A stretch of DNA of 11,253 nt from Pseudomonadota bacterium (GTDB taxonomy: Bacteria; Pseudomonadota; Gammaproteobacteria; Steroidobacterales; Steroidobacteraceae). Position numbers and translations under genes: made by a program. The stretch is from assembly GCA_021808195.1 (NCBI GenBank), contig JAKBCE010000079.1, positions 1 through 11,253 of the forward strand. The letters are read 5' to 3'. The notes under the pieces are model-generated. The model did not search any database and was not told where the DNA came from. It saw only the letters and a list, made by a program, of their open reading frames with translations. Shown here one piece after another: positions 1 to 5,933 of the stretch. How positions within the stretch are numbered: position 1 is the stretch's first letter; the number at the start of each line of letters is the position of its first letter.

Positions 1-2
1 AG

Positions 3-281
3 CTTGGCTGGCAACAGGCGTGGTGGACGATTCCGTATCTGGGCGGCATGTGGCTGGTGAGCGACCTGGGTCCGAGCGGAGTCATGGGAGGCCGCGGAGT
101 GATTGGATTTTTTACCGGCATGTGGATCATTGCGGGATTCAGTCTCGTCATGCTGTGGATCGCATTGCGCTCGGGCCAGAGCCCTGTTGAAGCTCAACGT
201 TGTGCAGATCGGGTCAAGACGCTAGGTTCGAGCGGGGTGGATTCGCGTGCGCTCGCACAGGATGTGGAACCTGCGCCGTGA
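3..281 (+). CDS. C-terminal fragment of an unidentified membrane protein (5' end outside the window)
   Basis: The reading frame is open from the first bases of the window and ends at a TGA at 279-281, so the gene starts upstream. An internal ATG at 48 exists, but the frame continues in front of it with similar hydrophobic, tryptophan-rich sequence, so 48 is probably not the start. The visible 92 residues hold two likely membrane segments, one around WWTIPYLGGMWLVS and a longer one around GVIGFFTGMWIIAGFSLVMLWIAL, followed by a hydrophilic tail of about 35 residues that would lie outside the membrane. I recognise no family motif and assign no function. The last codons are followed by a small hairpin and then the promoter of the next gene, so it probably ends its own transcription unit. 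Confidence 0.6.
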   Translation, partial: LGWQQAWWTIPYLGGMWLVSDLGPSGVMGGRGVIGFFTGMWIIAGFSLVMLWIALRSGQSPVEAQRCADRVKTLGSSGVDSRALAQDVEPAP

Positions 282-312
282 ATTTGCGATAGATGGGAAC
301 CGTCGAGGCAGA

Positions 313-334
313 GGCGCGCTCATAACCCCGCGCC
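313..334 (+). terminator. GC-only hairpin after the membrane-protein gene (weak terminator candidate)
   Basis: A perfect 6-bp inverted repeat, GGCGCG at 313-318 and CGCGCC at 329-334, encloses a 10-base loop. It lies 31 bases after the stop at 281 and ahead of the proposed promoter at 357-385, which is where a terminator would be expected. There is no T-run after the stem, so intrinsic termination is uncertain and chance is possible in GC-rich DNA. Confidence 0.25.
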
Positions 335-356
335 ATGATCGGTGGGCATCTGCGGG

Positions 357-385
357 TTGACCGGTGGAGTCATCCGGCATGAAAT
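357..385 (+). promoter_or_regulatory. Candidate sigma70 promoter of the aldo/keto reductase gene
   Basis: TTGACC at 357-362 matches five of six bases of the -35 consensus. After a 17-base spacer, TGAAAT at 380-385 matches four of six bases of the -10 consensus. Transcription would start near 392, about 50 bases before the GTG at 444. This placement also argues against the longer reading frame that opens at 342, because that start would lie upstream of the promoter. Confidence 0.4.
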
Positions 386-430
386 CCGGGCAATCGCCGC
401 CGGCGCGTGTGACGCGTGGTGCCGAGGGCG

Positions 431-437
431 AAGGAGG
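431..437 (+). promoter_or_regulatory. Strong ribosome binding site that fixes the aldo/keto reductase start
   Basis: AAGGAGG is a near-perfect match to the anti-Shine-Dalgarno sequence. It ends six bases before the GTG at 444. It decides between this GTG and the upstream in-frame start at 342. Confidence 0.75.
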
Positions 438-443
438 CCTTCC

Positions 444-1307
444 GTGAATCCGATTCTCGATGCGGCGGCCGGCGGACAGCTTGCGCTCGGCGGCGAACTC
501 TCTATTCATCGCCTCGGATTCGGGGCGATGCGCATCACTGGACCGGGCGTGTGGGGCCACCCGCCGGACATTTCCTTGGCCGTACGACTGCTGCGCCGGG
601 CGGTGCACCTCGGAGTCAATTTCATTGATACGGCTGACGCCTATGGCCCGGACGTCAGTGAGAATCTCCTGGTCCGCGCGTTGTATCCCTATCCGGCGGA
701 TCTGGTCATCGCCACCAAAGGAGGCATAGTTCGGCCCGGCCCTGGGGAGTGGGTGCGAGATGGTCGACCGGCGCACCTGCGCGAGGCGTGCGAGGCCAGC
801 CTCAAGCGGCTCAGGCGCGAGCGCATCGATTTGTATCAGTTGCACGCACCGGATCCCGCCGTACCCCTGGAGGAATCCGTCGGTGAACTCGCACGACTGC
901 GCGCTGAGGGGAAGGTCCGCCATATCGGTGTCTCTAACGTGACCGTCGAGGAGTTGCGCCGCTGCGAGCGCGTGGTACCGGTGGTTGCGGTGCAGAATCG
1001 CTTCAACCTTCAGGACCGACATGGCGATGACGTCCTCGAGTACTGCGCCGCGCGCGGTACAGCATTCCTGCCCTGGGCGCCCCTGGGGTCCGGCCGGCAT
1101 GCAGCGGGCGGAGATATTCCCCCGGCATTGGCGCGTCTCGCCGAGCGTCGGGGGATCTCCACCGCGCAGGCCGCGATTGCCTGGCTGCTGCAGCGGGCGC
1201 CCGTCGTGGTGCCGATTCCGGGGACCGCCTCCATGGGGCACTTGGAGGAGAACATTGCCGCCGCGGGCATTGTGTTGACGTCGGAGGAGCTCGCAAGCAT
1301 CGGCTGA
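444..1307 (+). CDS. Aldo/keto reductase (NADPH-dependent oxidoreductase, YdbC/PdxI-like subgroup)
   Basis: This 287-residue protein is a cytosolic (alpha/beta)8-barrel aldo/keto reductase, a family that reduces aldehydes or ketones with NAD(P)H. The full catalytic tetrad is visible: Asp62 and Tyr67 in NFIDTADAYG, Lys92 in VIATKGG, and His134 in DLYQLHAPD. The later RHIGVSNV and VAVQNRFN stretches and the C-terminal VPIPGT segment, which contributes to cofactor binding, are also present, so the enzyme looks complete and active. The MRITGPGVWG opening resembles the E. coli YdbC (PdxI, pyridoxal reductase) group by memory, but the substrate cannot be read from sequence. The reading frame extends upstream to 342. 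I chose GTG 444 because of the AAGGAGG just ahead of it, because homology begins there, and because a promoter candidate lies between. It looks monocistronic, with a hairpin ten bases after the stop. Confidence 0.93.
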   Translation: MNPILDAAAGGQLALGGELSIHRLGFGAMRITGPGVWGHPPDISLAVRLLRRAVHLGVNFIDTADAYGPDVSENLLVRALYPYPADLVIATKGGIVRPGPGEWVRDGRPAHLREACEASLKRLRRERIDLYQLHAPDPAVPLEESVGELARLRAEGKVRHIGVSNVTVEELRRCERVVPVVAVQNRFNLQDRHGDDVLEYCAARGTAFLPWAPLGSGRHAAGGDIPPALARLAERRGISTAQAAIAWLLQRAPVVVPIPGTASMGHLEENIAAAGIVLTSEELASIG

Positions 1308-1316
1308 TCACGGGGG

Positions 1317-1335
1317 CCGTGTCCTGCGGGACCGG
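1317..1335 (+). terminator. Hairpin just downstream of the aldo/keto reductase (possible terminator)
   Basis: CCG-T-GTCC at 1317-1324 pairs with GGACCGG at 1329-1335 around a TGCG tetraloop, giving seven base pairs with one bulged T. It begins ten bases after the stop codon at 1307. Only a broken pyrimidine stretch (CTCTTT near 1346) follows, so it is a weak intrinsic terminator at best. Confidence 0.35.
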
Positions 1336-1404
1336 TGTGGCACGCCTCTTTGTACCCGCCTAGGTAGTTTCTCTGATGCGCCGTCTTTCGGACCGTAGGA
1401 AAGT

Positions 1405-1420
1405 TCACCAAGTGTGGTGA
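1405..1420. promoter_or_regulatory. 16-bp dyad upstream of the exported-protein gene (possible operator)
   Basis: TCACCA (1405-1410) and TGGTGA (1415-1420) are perfect inverted arms around AGTG. The dyad sits about 85 bases before the ATG at 1505, in the only sizeable gap ahead of the exported protein and metal ATPase genes. I see no convincing -35/-10 pair beside it. Its symmetry and place fit a repressor site, but the function is inferred from position alone. Confidence 0.3.
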
Positions 1421-1504
1421 TCCCCCGGCGCCGCGCCCGATCGCAAGTAGGCGCGCCATGCTGGGCGAGTTGGGCTGCAATCCTTTTCGACTCGGGAGAG
1501 ACTC

Positions 1505-2224
1505 ATGGCAGTACATCCCCTCAAGCGAGCACTGCAAAGTGCCGCACTCGCCGCGTGCGTCCTCGGAGCCGTCCAGAGCACTGCCGTGGCGCAGGTGAGC
1601 ATCGGTGTGGGTGTCGCCGTGCCGGGCGTGCGGATCGGGATCAATGTTCCGGCCTATCCGGATCTGGTGCCGGTGCCGGGTTATCCCGTCTATTACGCCC
1701 CGGATCTCGACGCCAACTTGTTTTTCTACGACGGCTACTACTGGACGTTCGCGGATGATGCGTGGTATTCGAGCACCTGGTACAACGGTCCGTGGTATCT
1801 GGTGCCTCCGGAGCGTGTGCCGGATTTCATTCTGCGCGTTCCGGTTGGCTTCTATCGACGTCCGCCGCCGTTCTTCCGGCATTGGAGTCGCAATGAGCCG
1901 CCGCGATGGGCACAGCATTGGGGCCCGCGCTGGCAGCACAGCCGCCCTGACTGGGATCGATGGAACCGACGCGCGCCACCGCCTCGTGCACCGCTGCCGC
2001 GCTATCAGCGCAACTACCCACAACAGCGCTACCCGAGGCCGGGTGAGCAGCGGACCCTGGAGAATCGCTATTACCGCTTCCCGCAGCATCCCGGGCCACA
2101 GGGCCGTGAACGCCCCGGTCCGCAGCCGCGCTATCAGCAGCAGCGCCCGAACCCGCACCAGCAGCAGCAGCAGCAGCGCGAGCGGGAGCGTCAGCCTCGG
2201 CGAGGTGAACATCCGCCCGTCTGA
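1505..2224 (+). CDS. Exported, aromatic-rich protein of unknown function with Q/R/P-rich tail
   Basis: The product has 239 residues. A Sec signal peptide is evident: basic start (Lys7, Arg8), hydrophobic core at about 12-23, and an AVA-Q cleavage site after Ala29. The mature protein begins with a short Val/Gly-rich stretch (31-48), then a region from 59 to 130 very rich in Tyr, Trp and Phe, including the pieces PVYYAPD, NLFFYDGYYW and YNGPWYLVPP. I recall similar uncharacterised secreted proteins in many proteobacteria, but no function is established to my knowledge. From about 150 onward it is low-complexity, dominated by Arg, Pro and Gln, with a run of six Gln at 219-224. The tail is strongly basic and likely disordered. 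The ATG follows GGAGAG at 1494-1499 with a good spacing. The metal ATPase starts only 26 bp downstream, so co-transcription is likely and a periplasmic role linked to metal handling is possible but unproven. Confidence 0.8.
   Translation: MAVHPLKRALQSAALAACVLGAVQSTAVAQVSIGVGVAVPGVRIGINVPAYPDLVPVPGYPVYYAPDLDANLFFYDGYYWTFADDAWYSSTWYNGPWYLVPPERVPDFILRVPVGFYRRPPPFFRHWSRNEPPRWAQHWGPRWQHSRPDWDRWNRRAPPPRAPLPRYQRNYPQQRYPRPGEQRTLENRYYRFPQHPGPQGRERPGPQPRYQQQRPNPHQQQQQQRERERQPRRGEHPPV
2159..2176 (+). repeat. CAG triplet repeat, six units, coding polyglutamine
   Basis: Six uninterrupted CAG codons lie in frame in the tail of the exported protein and encode Gln219-Gln224. Nearby CAG codons (the YQQQRP stretch) extend the Gln-rich character. 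Slipped-strand changes here would alter length by whole residues without breaking the frame. Confidence 0.85.
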
Positions 2225-2250
2225 CGGTACGCCGTGAGCACGCAACTCGA

Positions 2251-4566
2251 TTGAGCAGATCTCCCGCCAGTGTCGTGCTGCGCGCGATTGCGGACCAGCC
2301 GTTTACGCTGCTGGGCGTCGTGCTTGCTGCACTGGCTGCGGCGGGTGTGGCCGCGGCAGTCGGCGACTTCGCGCTGAGCCGGATTGTCCTCGGGGCCGTG
2401 ACGAGCGTCGTCATCACCGTCACCGCCTATCAAACCGCTCGGGGACTTCTGCGTGGGGACATCGGCGTCGATCTCATCGCACTGCTGGCGATGCTCGGAG
2501 CGTTACTGCTGAGGCAGTACCTGGCCGGCGCCATCATCGCGGCCATGCTGGCGAGCGGAGTGACGCTGGAGCAGTACGCCACGGCGCGCGCGCGGCGCGA
2601 ATTGAGCAGTCTGGTCAGTCGTGCGCCGCGCATCGCGCATCGAGGAAGCGGCGAAGCATACGCCGATGTTGCGGTTCAGGACGTAACAGTAGGAGACGTC
2701 CTGCTGGTCAAATCAGGCGAGGTTGTTCCTGTTGATGGTCTCGTCGGTCCACAAGGCGCGGTCGTCGACGAGTCCTCGCTCACTGGGGAGTCACGGCCGG
2801 TCAAGATCGCCGCCGGTGCGTCAGTGCGCAGCGGCGCCAGCAACGCCGGCGGTCCGTTCGAACTGCGGGTGACGGCTGCGGCCGCCGACAGCACGTACGC
2901 CGCAATCGTTCGACTGGTGCAGGCAGCCGAGACCTCCAAGGCACCCGTAGCACGACTCGCGGATCGATACGCGCTGGCCTTTCTCGCGGCGACCCTGGCC
3001 GTGTCCGCGGCGGCATGGTGGGTGTCCGGGGACGCGCAGCGCGCGCTTGCCGTGCTGGTGGTCGCGACGCCCTGTCCGCTGATTCTCGCCGTGCCCGCGG
3101 CCATCATGGCTGGGGTGTCCCGTGCGGCTCGCATGGGCATCATCATGAAGGGCGGCGCGCCCCTGGAGGGCTTGGCGCGAACCGAGGTCGTTCTGCTCGA
3201 CAAGACCGGCACGGTGACAGCGGCCCGTCCCGCCGTAGTCGCCGTGGACACGACTGGGGAGCTCTCGATCGATGAGCTCCTGCGCCATGCCGCAGCCCTC
3301 GAACAGATGTCGGTTCATCCCTTCGCCCCGGCGATTCTGGAGGCGGCACGTGCCCGCCAGCTGACGCTGGATTTCCCGGGCGAGGTCCACGAGCAGATGG
3401 GTTTCGGCATCAGTGGAACCGTTGCCGGACGCCGCGTCGCCGTCGGGCAGTACGAATACGTGACGCCCGGTGTCGATCGTACTGAAGCCGTCCGATCGAT
3501 CGAGCTTCGCGCGGCCGCGGATGGATCCTCGTGCGTCTTCGTTGCCATCGACGGCGCGCTCGCCGGGGCCATGCTCCTGCAGGATCACATCCGGCCCGAG
3601 GCGCCCCGAGTCCTGCGCACGCTGCGCCAGAGCGGTGTGCGACGGATCCACCTCGTCACCGGCGACCATCCCGATGTGGCGGAACTCGTCGGCGATGCGC
3701 TCGGCATCGATCGGGTGTTCGCCGAGCGCGCGCCGGACGACAAAGTCGAAGTCGTCCGTACGGCTCGCCGCGAGGGCATCACGACGATGGTCGGGGACGG
3801 GATCAACGACGCGCCCGCCCTGGCCTTGGCCGATGTCGGCATTGCCATGGGCGCCCGAGGAGCCACCGCGGCCTCCGAGGCTGCCGACATCGTCCTCACC
3901 TCCGACCGCTTTGAAGACGTCGCGCGCGCGCTGAGCATCGCGCGCCGCACGCGTAAAATTGCGCTGCAGAGCGTCTGGACGGGCATGGGTCTGTCCATTC
4001 TGGCGATGGGATTCGCCGCGGCAGGCTTCCTCCCGCCGATCGCCGGCGCGTTGCTGCAAGAAGTCATCGATGTCCTGGTGATTCTGAATGCACTGCGGGC
4101 GCTCGGCGGTCGATTGCCGGGCACGGCGGTGAGTCCCGAGGCGGCCCAGCTGGCCCGGGCGCTCGACAAGACCCACCAGTCGCTGCGCCCGCGCGTCAGC
4201 GAACTCGCCGAGCTGGCGGTGCGCCTCGATGCGCTGCCACCGGCGGAAGCGCGGGCACAGCTGCAGCGGACGGCACAGATGCTCGAGGAAGAGCTGCTGC
4301 CCCACGAGAACCACGAACAGCAGACGGTGTATCCCATCCTCGAGAGCCTGCTGGCCGGGGAGAACCCGACCGGCCCGCTGATCCATACGCACGGGGAGAT
4401 CCGTCGGTTGAGTCGATTGTTTGCGCGGCGGGTCGCACAGCTGCCGCCGACCGGTCCCTCGCCGGAGGATCTGCGCGACATGCACCGGTTGCTGTACGGC
4501 TTGCACGCCATCCTCAGTCTTCACTTCGCTCAGGAGGATGAGCTCTATAGCCTGCTGACCGCGTGA
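2251..4566 (+). CDS. P1B-type (P1B-5-like, TPC motif) metal-transporting ATPase with C-terminal hemerythrin-like domain
   Basis: This 771-residue inner-membrane pump couples ATP hydrolysis to transition-metal export. Visible motifs in order: membrane helices in about residues 18-105; actuator-domain TGE (178-180, in SSLTGES); the metal-site helix with TPC at 273-275 (ATPCPLILAVP); the phosphorylation motif DKTGT with Asp317; the P1B nucleotide-domain His356-Pro357; TGD at 470-472; GDGIND at 515-520; and last helices at about 571-618. There is no N-terminal HMA domain and no CPC. From about 637 to 770 comes a helical hemerythrin-like domain with an apparent ligand set: His642, His685/Glu689 (HxxxE), His714, and His758/Glu762 (HxxxE). 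A TPC motif plus this tail is the hallmark of the P1B-5 group, which includes an Acidothermus protein with a diiron domain and Sinorhizobium Nia, linked to Ni and Fe. The substrate here is inferred to be Fe or Ni. The start is the TTG at 2251, without a clear Shine-Dalgarno; the GTG at 2275 is an alternative. Confidence 0.93.
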   Translation: MSRSPASVVLRAIADQPFTLLGVVLAALAAAGVAAAVGDFALSRIVLGAVTSVVITVTAYQTARGLLRGDIGVDLIALLAMLGALLLRQYLAGAIIAAMLASGVTLEQYATARARRELSSLVSRAPRIAHRGSGEAYADVAVQDVTVGDVLLVKSGEVVPVDGLVGPQGAVVDESSLTGESRPVKIAAGASVRSGASNAGGPFELRVTAAAADSTYAAIVRLVQAAETSKAPVARLADRYALAFLAATLAVSAAAWWVSGDAQRALAVLVVATPCPLILAVPAAIMAGVSRAARMGIIMKGGAPLEGLARTEVVLLDKTGTVTAARPAVVAVDTTGELSIDELLRHAAALEQMSVHPFAPAILEAARARQLTLDFPGEVHEQMGFGISGTVAGRRVAVGQYEYVTPGVDRTEAVRSIELRAAADGSSCVFVAIDGALAGAMLLQDHIRPEAPRVLRTLRQSGVRRIHLVTGDHPDVAELVGDALGIDRVFAERAPDDKVEVVRTARREGITTMVGDGINDAPALALADVGIAMGARGATAASEAADIVLTSDRFEDVARALSIARRTRKIALQSVWTGMGLSILAMGFAAAGFLPPIAGALLQEVIDVLVILNALRALGGRLPGTAVSPEAAQLARALDKTHQSLRPRVSELAELAVRLDALPPAEARAQLQRTAQMLEEELLPHENHEQQTVYPILESLLAGENPTGPLIHTHGEIRRLSRLFARRVAQLPPTGPSPEDLRDMHRLLYGLHAILSLHFAQEDELYSLLTA

Positions 4567-4665
4567 GTCACCCGCGCATGCCATTCGCGAAACAGCATAC
4601 GCACAAACGCGGCTTACGACCTGCGCGCTGCGGTCTTATCTTCTCCCGCAGAGAGCGCAGCACCG

Positions 4666-5916
4666 ATGGACACCCCCGCAGAGCCCGCCGATACGACGGC
4701 GCCGCCCAAGTCGCCGCGTTGGCGGCTGAGTCCGCGGCGGCGCTGGGTCTGGGTCGCGATCGTGGCCGTGCTGCTGATCGGGGTGGCGATCGGTCTGTGG
4801 CGATCGTTCAGGCCCAACGAACGCATCACGTATGTCACCGCGCAGGTGACCCGTGGCGCCGTCGAGCCTTACGTCACTGCTAGCGGCAGCGTCAACCCGG
4901 TCGTGACCATTCAGGTCGGCACCTATGTCTCCGGGGTCATTCAGGCACTGTATTGCGATTACAACACGCGGGTGAAAGCCGGTCAGCTCTGCGCGCGCAT
5001 CGACCCGCGGCCCTATCAGGTTGTCGTCGACCAGGACCGCGCCGCGCTGATCGCCGCCCGGGCACAGCTCGTGAAGGACGAAGCGAACCTCACGTATGCC
5101 CGGGCAGCGTCTGAGCGGCAGTCGCGTCTGCTCATCGATCACCTGACGTCGCAGGATGCCGCGGACGCGGCACGCAGCACCTACCAGCAGATGAGCGCTC
5201 AGGTCAATCTGGATCGAGCGACCATCGTCCAGCGTGAGGCGAGTCTGCGAGCCGCGGAAGTCAATCTCGGCTACACGCGGATTACCTCGCCGGTTGACGG
5301 CATCGTGGTCACTCGAAACATCACCCAGGGACAGACTGTCGCCGCCAGTTTTCAGACGCCGACTCTCTTTCTCATCGCAACCGATCTGACGCAGATGCAG
5401 GTGGATGCGAACGTCAGCGAATCGGATATCGGCCAGATCAAGGCCGGGGACACGGCCACGTTCACCGTGGAGGCCTTCCCGTCAAATCTCTTTCGCGGCC
5501 GCGTCACGCAGGTGCGCCAGTCTCCGCAGACGATCCAGAATGTCGTGACCTACGACGTGGTGGTGAGCGCGCCGAATCCGCAGCTGCTCCTGAAGCCCGG
5601 GATGACCGCCGACGTTCGGATCGTGACGGCGGATGTTCGCGATGCGCTGCGCGTGCCGGTGGAAGCGCTGCGCTATTGGCCGGCCTCGATGCCGAAGCCG
5701 AATCAGAATCAGTCGGAGGCGCAGACCGTCTGGACGCTGAGAGACGGGAGCCCGGTCGCCGTACGGGTGGGCGCGGGTCTCTCCGATGATGTCTACGCGC
5801 AGGTCACCTCCGGTGCGCTGCGGCCGGGAGAGCTGGTGATCATCGGGGAGCGATCGGGCAACAGCACCGCGCCCTCATCTGCAGCGGCCCCGCGGCGCCG
5901 CTCGCCCTTCCTGTAA
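4666..5916 (+). CDS. MacA-like periplasmic adaptor (HlyD/RND-type membrane fusion protein)
   Basis: A 416-residue periplasmic adaptor that would link an inner-membrane transporter to an outer-membrane channel. After a basic cytoplasmic stub (SPRRR at 22-26) there is one membrane anchor at about 27-46. The first half of the lipoyl domain lies at 78-115 (VGTYVSGVIQ, NTRVKAGQL), an alpha-helical hairpin at about 118-203, the second lipoyl half at 205-225 (ITSPVDGIVV), a beta-barrel at about 245-325 (LKPGMTADVRI), and a membrane-proximal domain to about 395. The tail is Ala/Ser/Arg-rich. Cys97 and Cys109 sit 12 residues apart within the lipoyl half and could form a disulfide in the periplasm. The ATG has only a weak GAGAG (4651-4655) ahead of it. 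The MacB-like gene follows after 17 bp, so the two are surely one unit. The 99-bp gap after the metal ATPase leaves it open whether they share its transcript. Confidence 0.92.
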   Translation: MDTPAEPADTTAPPKSPRWRLSPRRRWVWVAIVAVLLIGVAIGLWRSFRPNERITYVTAQVTRGAVEPYVTASGSVNPVVTIQVGTYVSGVIQALYCDYNTRVKAGQLCARIDPRPYQVVVDQDRAALIAARAQLVKDEANLTYARAASERQSRLLIDHLTSQDAADAARSTYQQMSAQVNLDRATIVQREASLRAAEVNLGYTRITSPVDGIVVTRNITQGQTVAASFQTPTLFLIATDLTQMQVDANVSESDIGQIKAGDTATFTVEAFPSNLFRGRVTQVRQSPQTIQNVVTYDVVVSAPNPQLLLKPGMTADVRIVTADVRDALRVPVEALRYWPASMPKPNQNQSEAQTVWTLRDGSPVAVRVGAGLSDDVYAQVTSGALRPGELVIIGERSGNSTAPSSAAAPRRRSPFL

Positions 5917-5933
5917 CACTGCGGCCGCCGCCG

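Noticed and set aside
342..443. Longer N-terminus for the aldo/keto reductase
   Set aside because: The extra 34 residues are Arg/Cys/Gly-rich without homology to the barrel, and the strong ribosome site and promoter candidate support GTG 444.
222..1241. 339-codon minus-strand open frame
   Set aside because: It lies antisense to the aldo/keto reductase with its intact catalytic tetrad. Its translation is a low-complexity Arg/Ala/Gly mix without family motifs, a GC-rich shadow.
1010..2245. 411-codon minus-strand open frame spanning the 1308-1504 gap
   Set aside because: It overlaps two convincing plus-strand genes and has no recognisable domain. The leucine-rich start is the complement of Gln/Arg/Pro-rich codons.
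2821..4584. 587-codon minus-strand open frame
   Set aside because: It is wholly antisense to the P1B ATPase, whose motifs are complete; the translation is a His/Arg/Gln/Gly-rich shadow.
4628..4651. Hairpin CTGCGG/CCGCAG with a 12-base loop before the adaptor gene
   Set aside because: The loop is long and the stem short, with no T-run or riboswitch-like structure. It is likely to occur by chance in GC-rich sequence.
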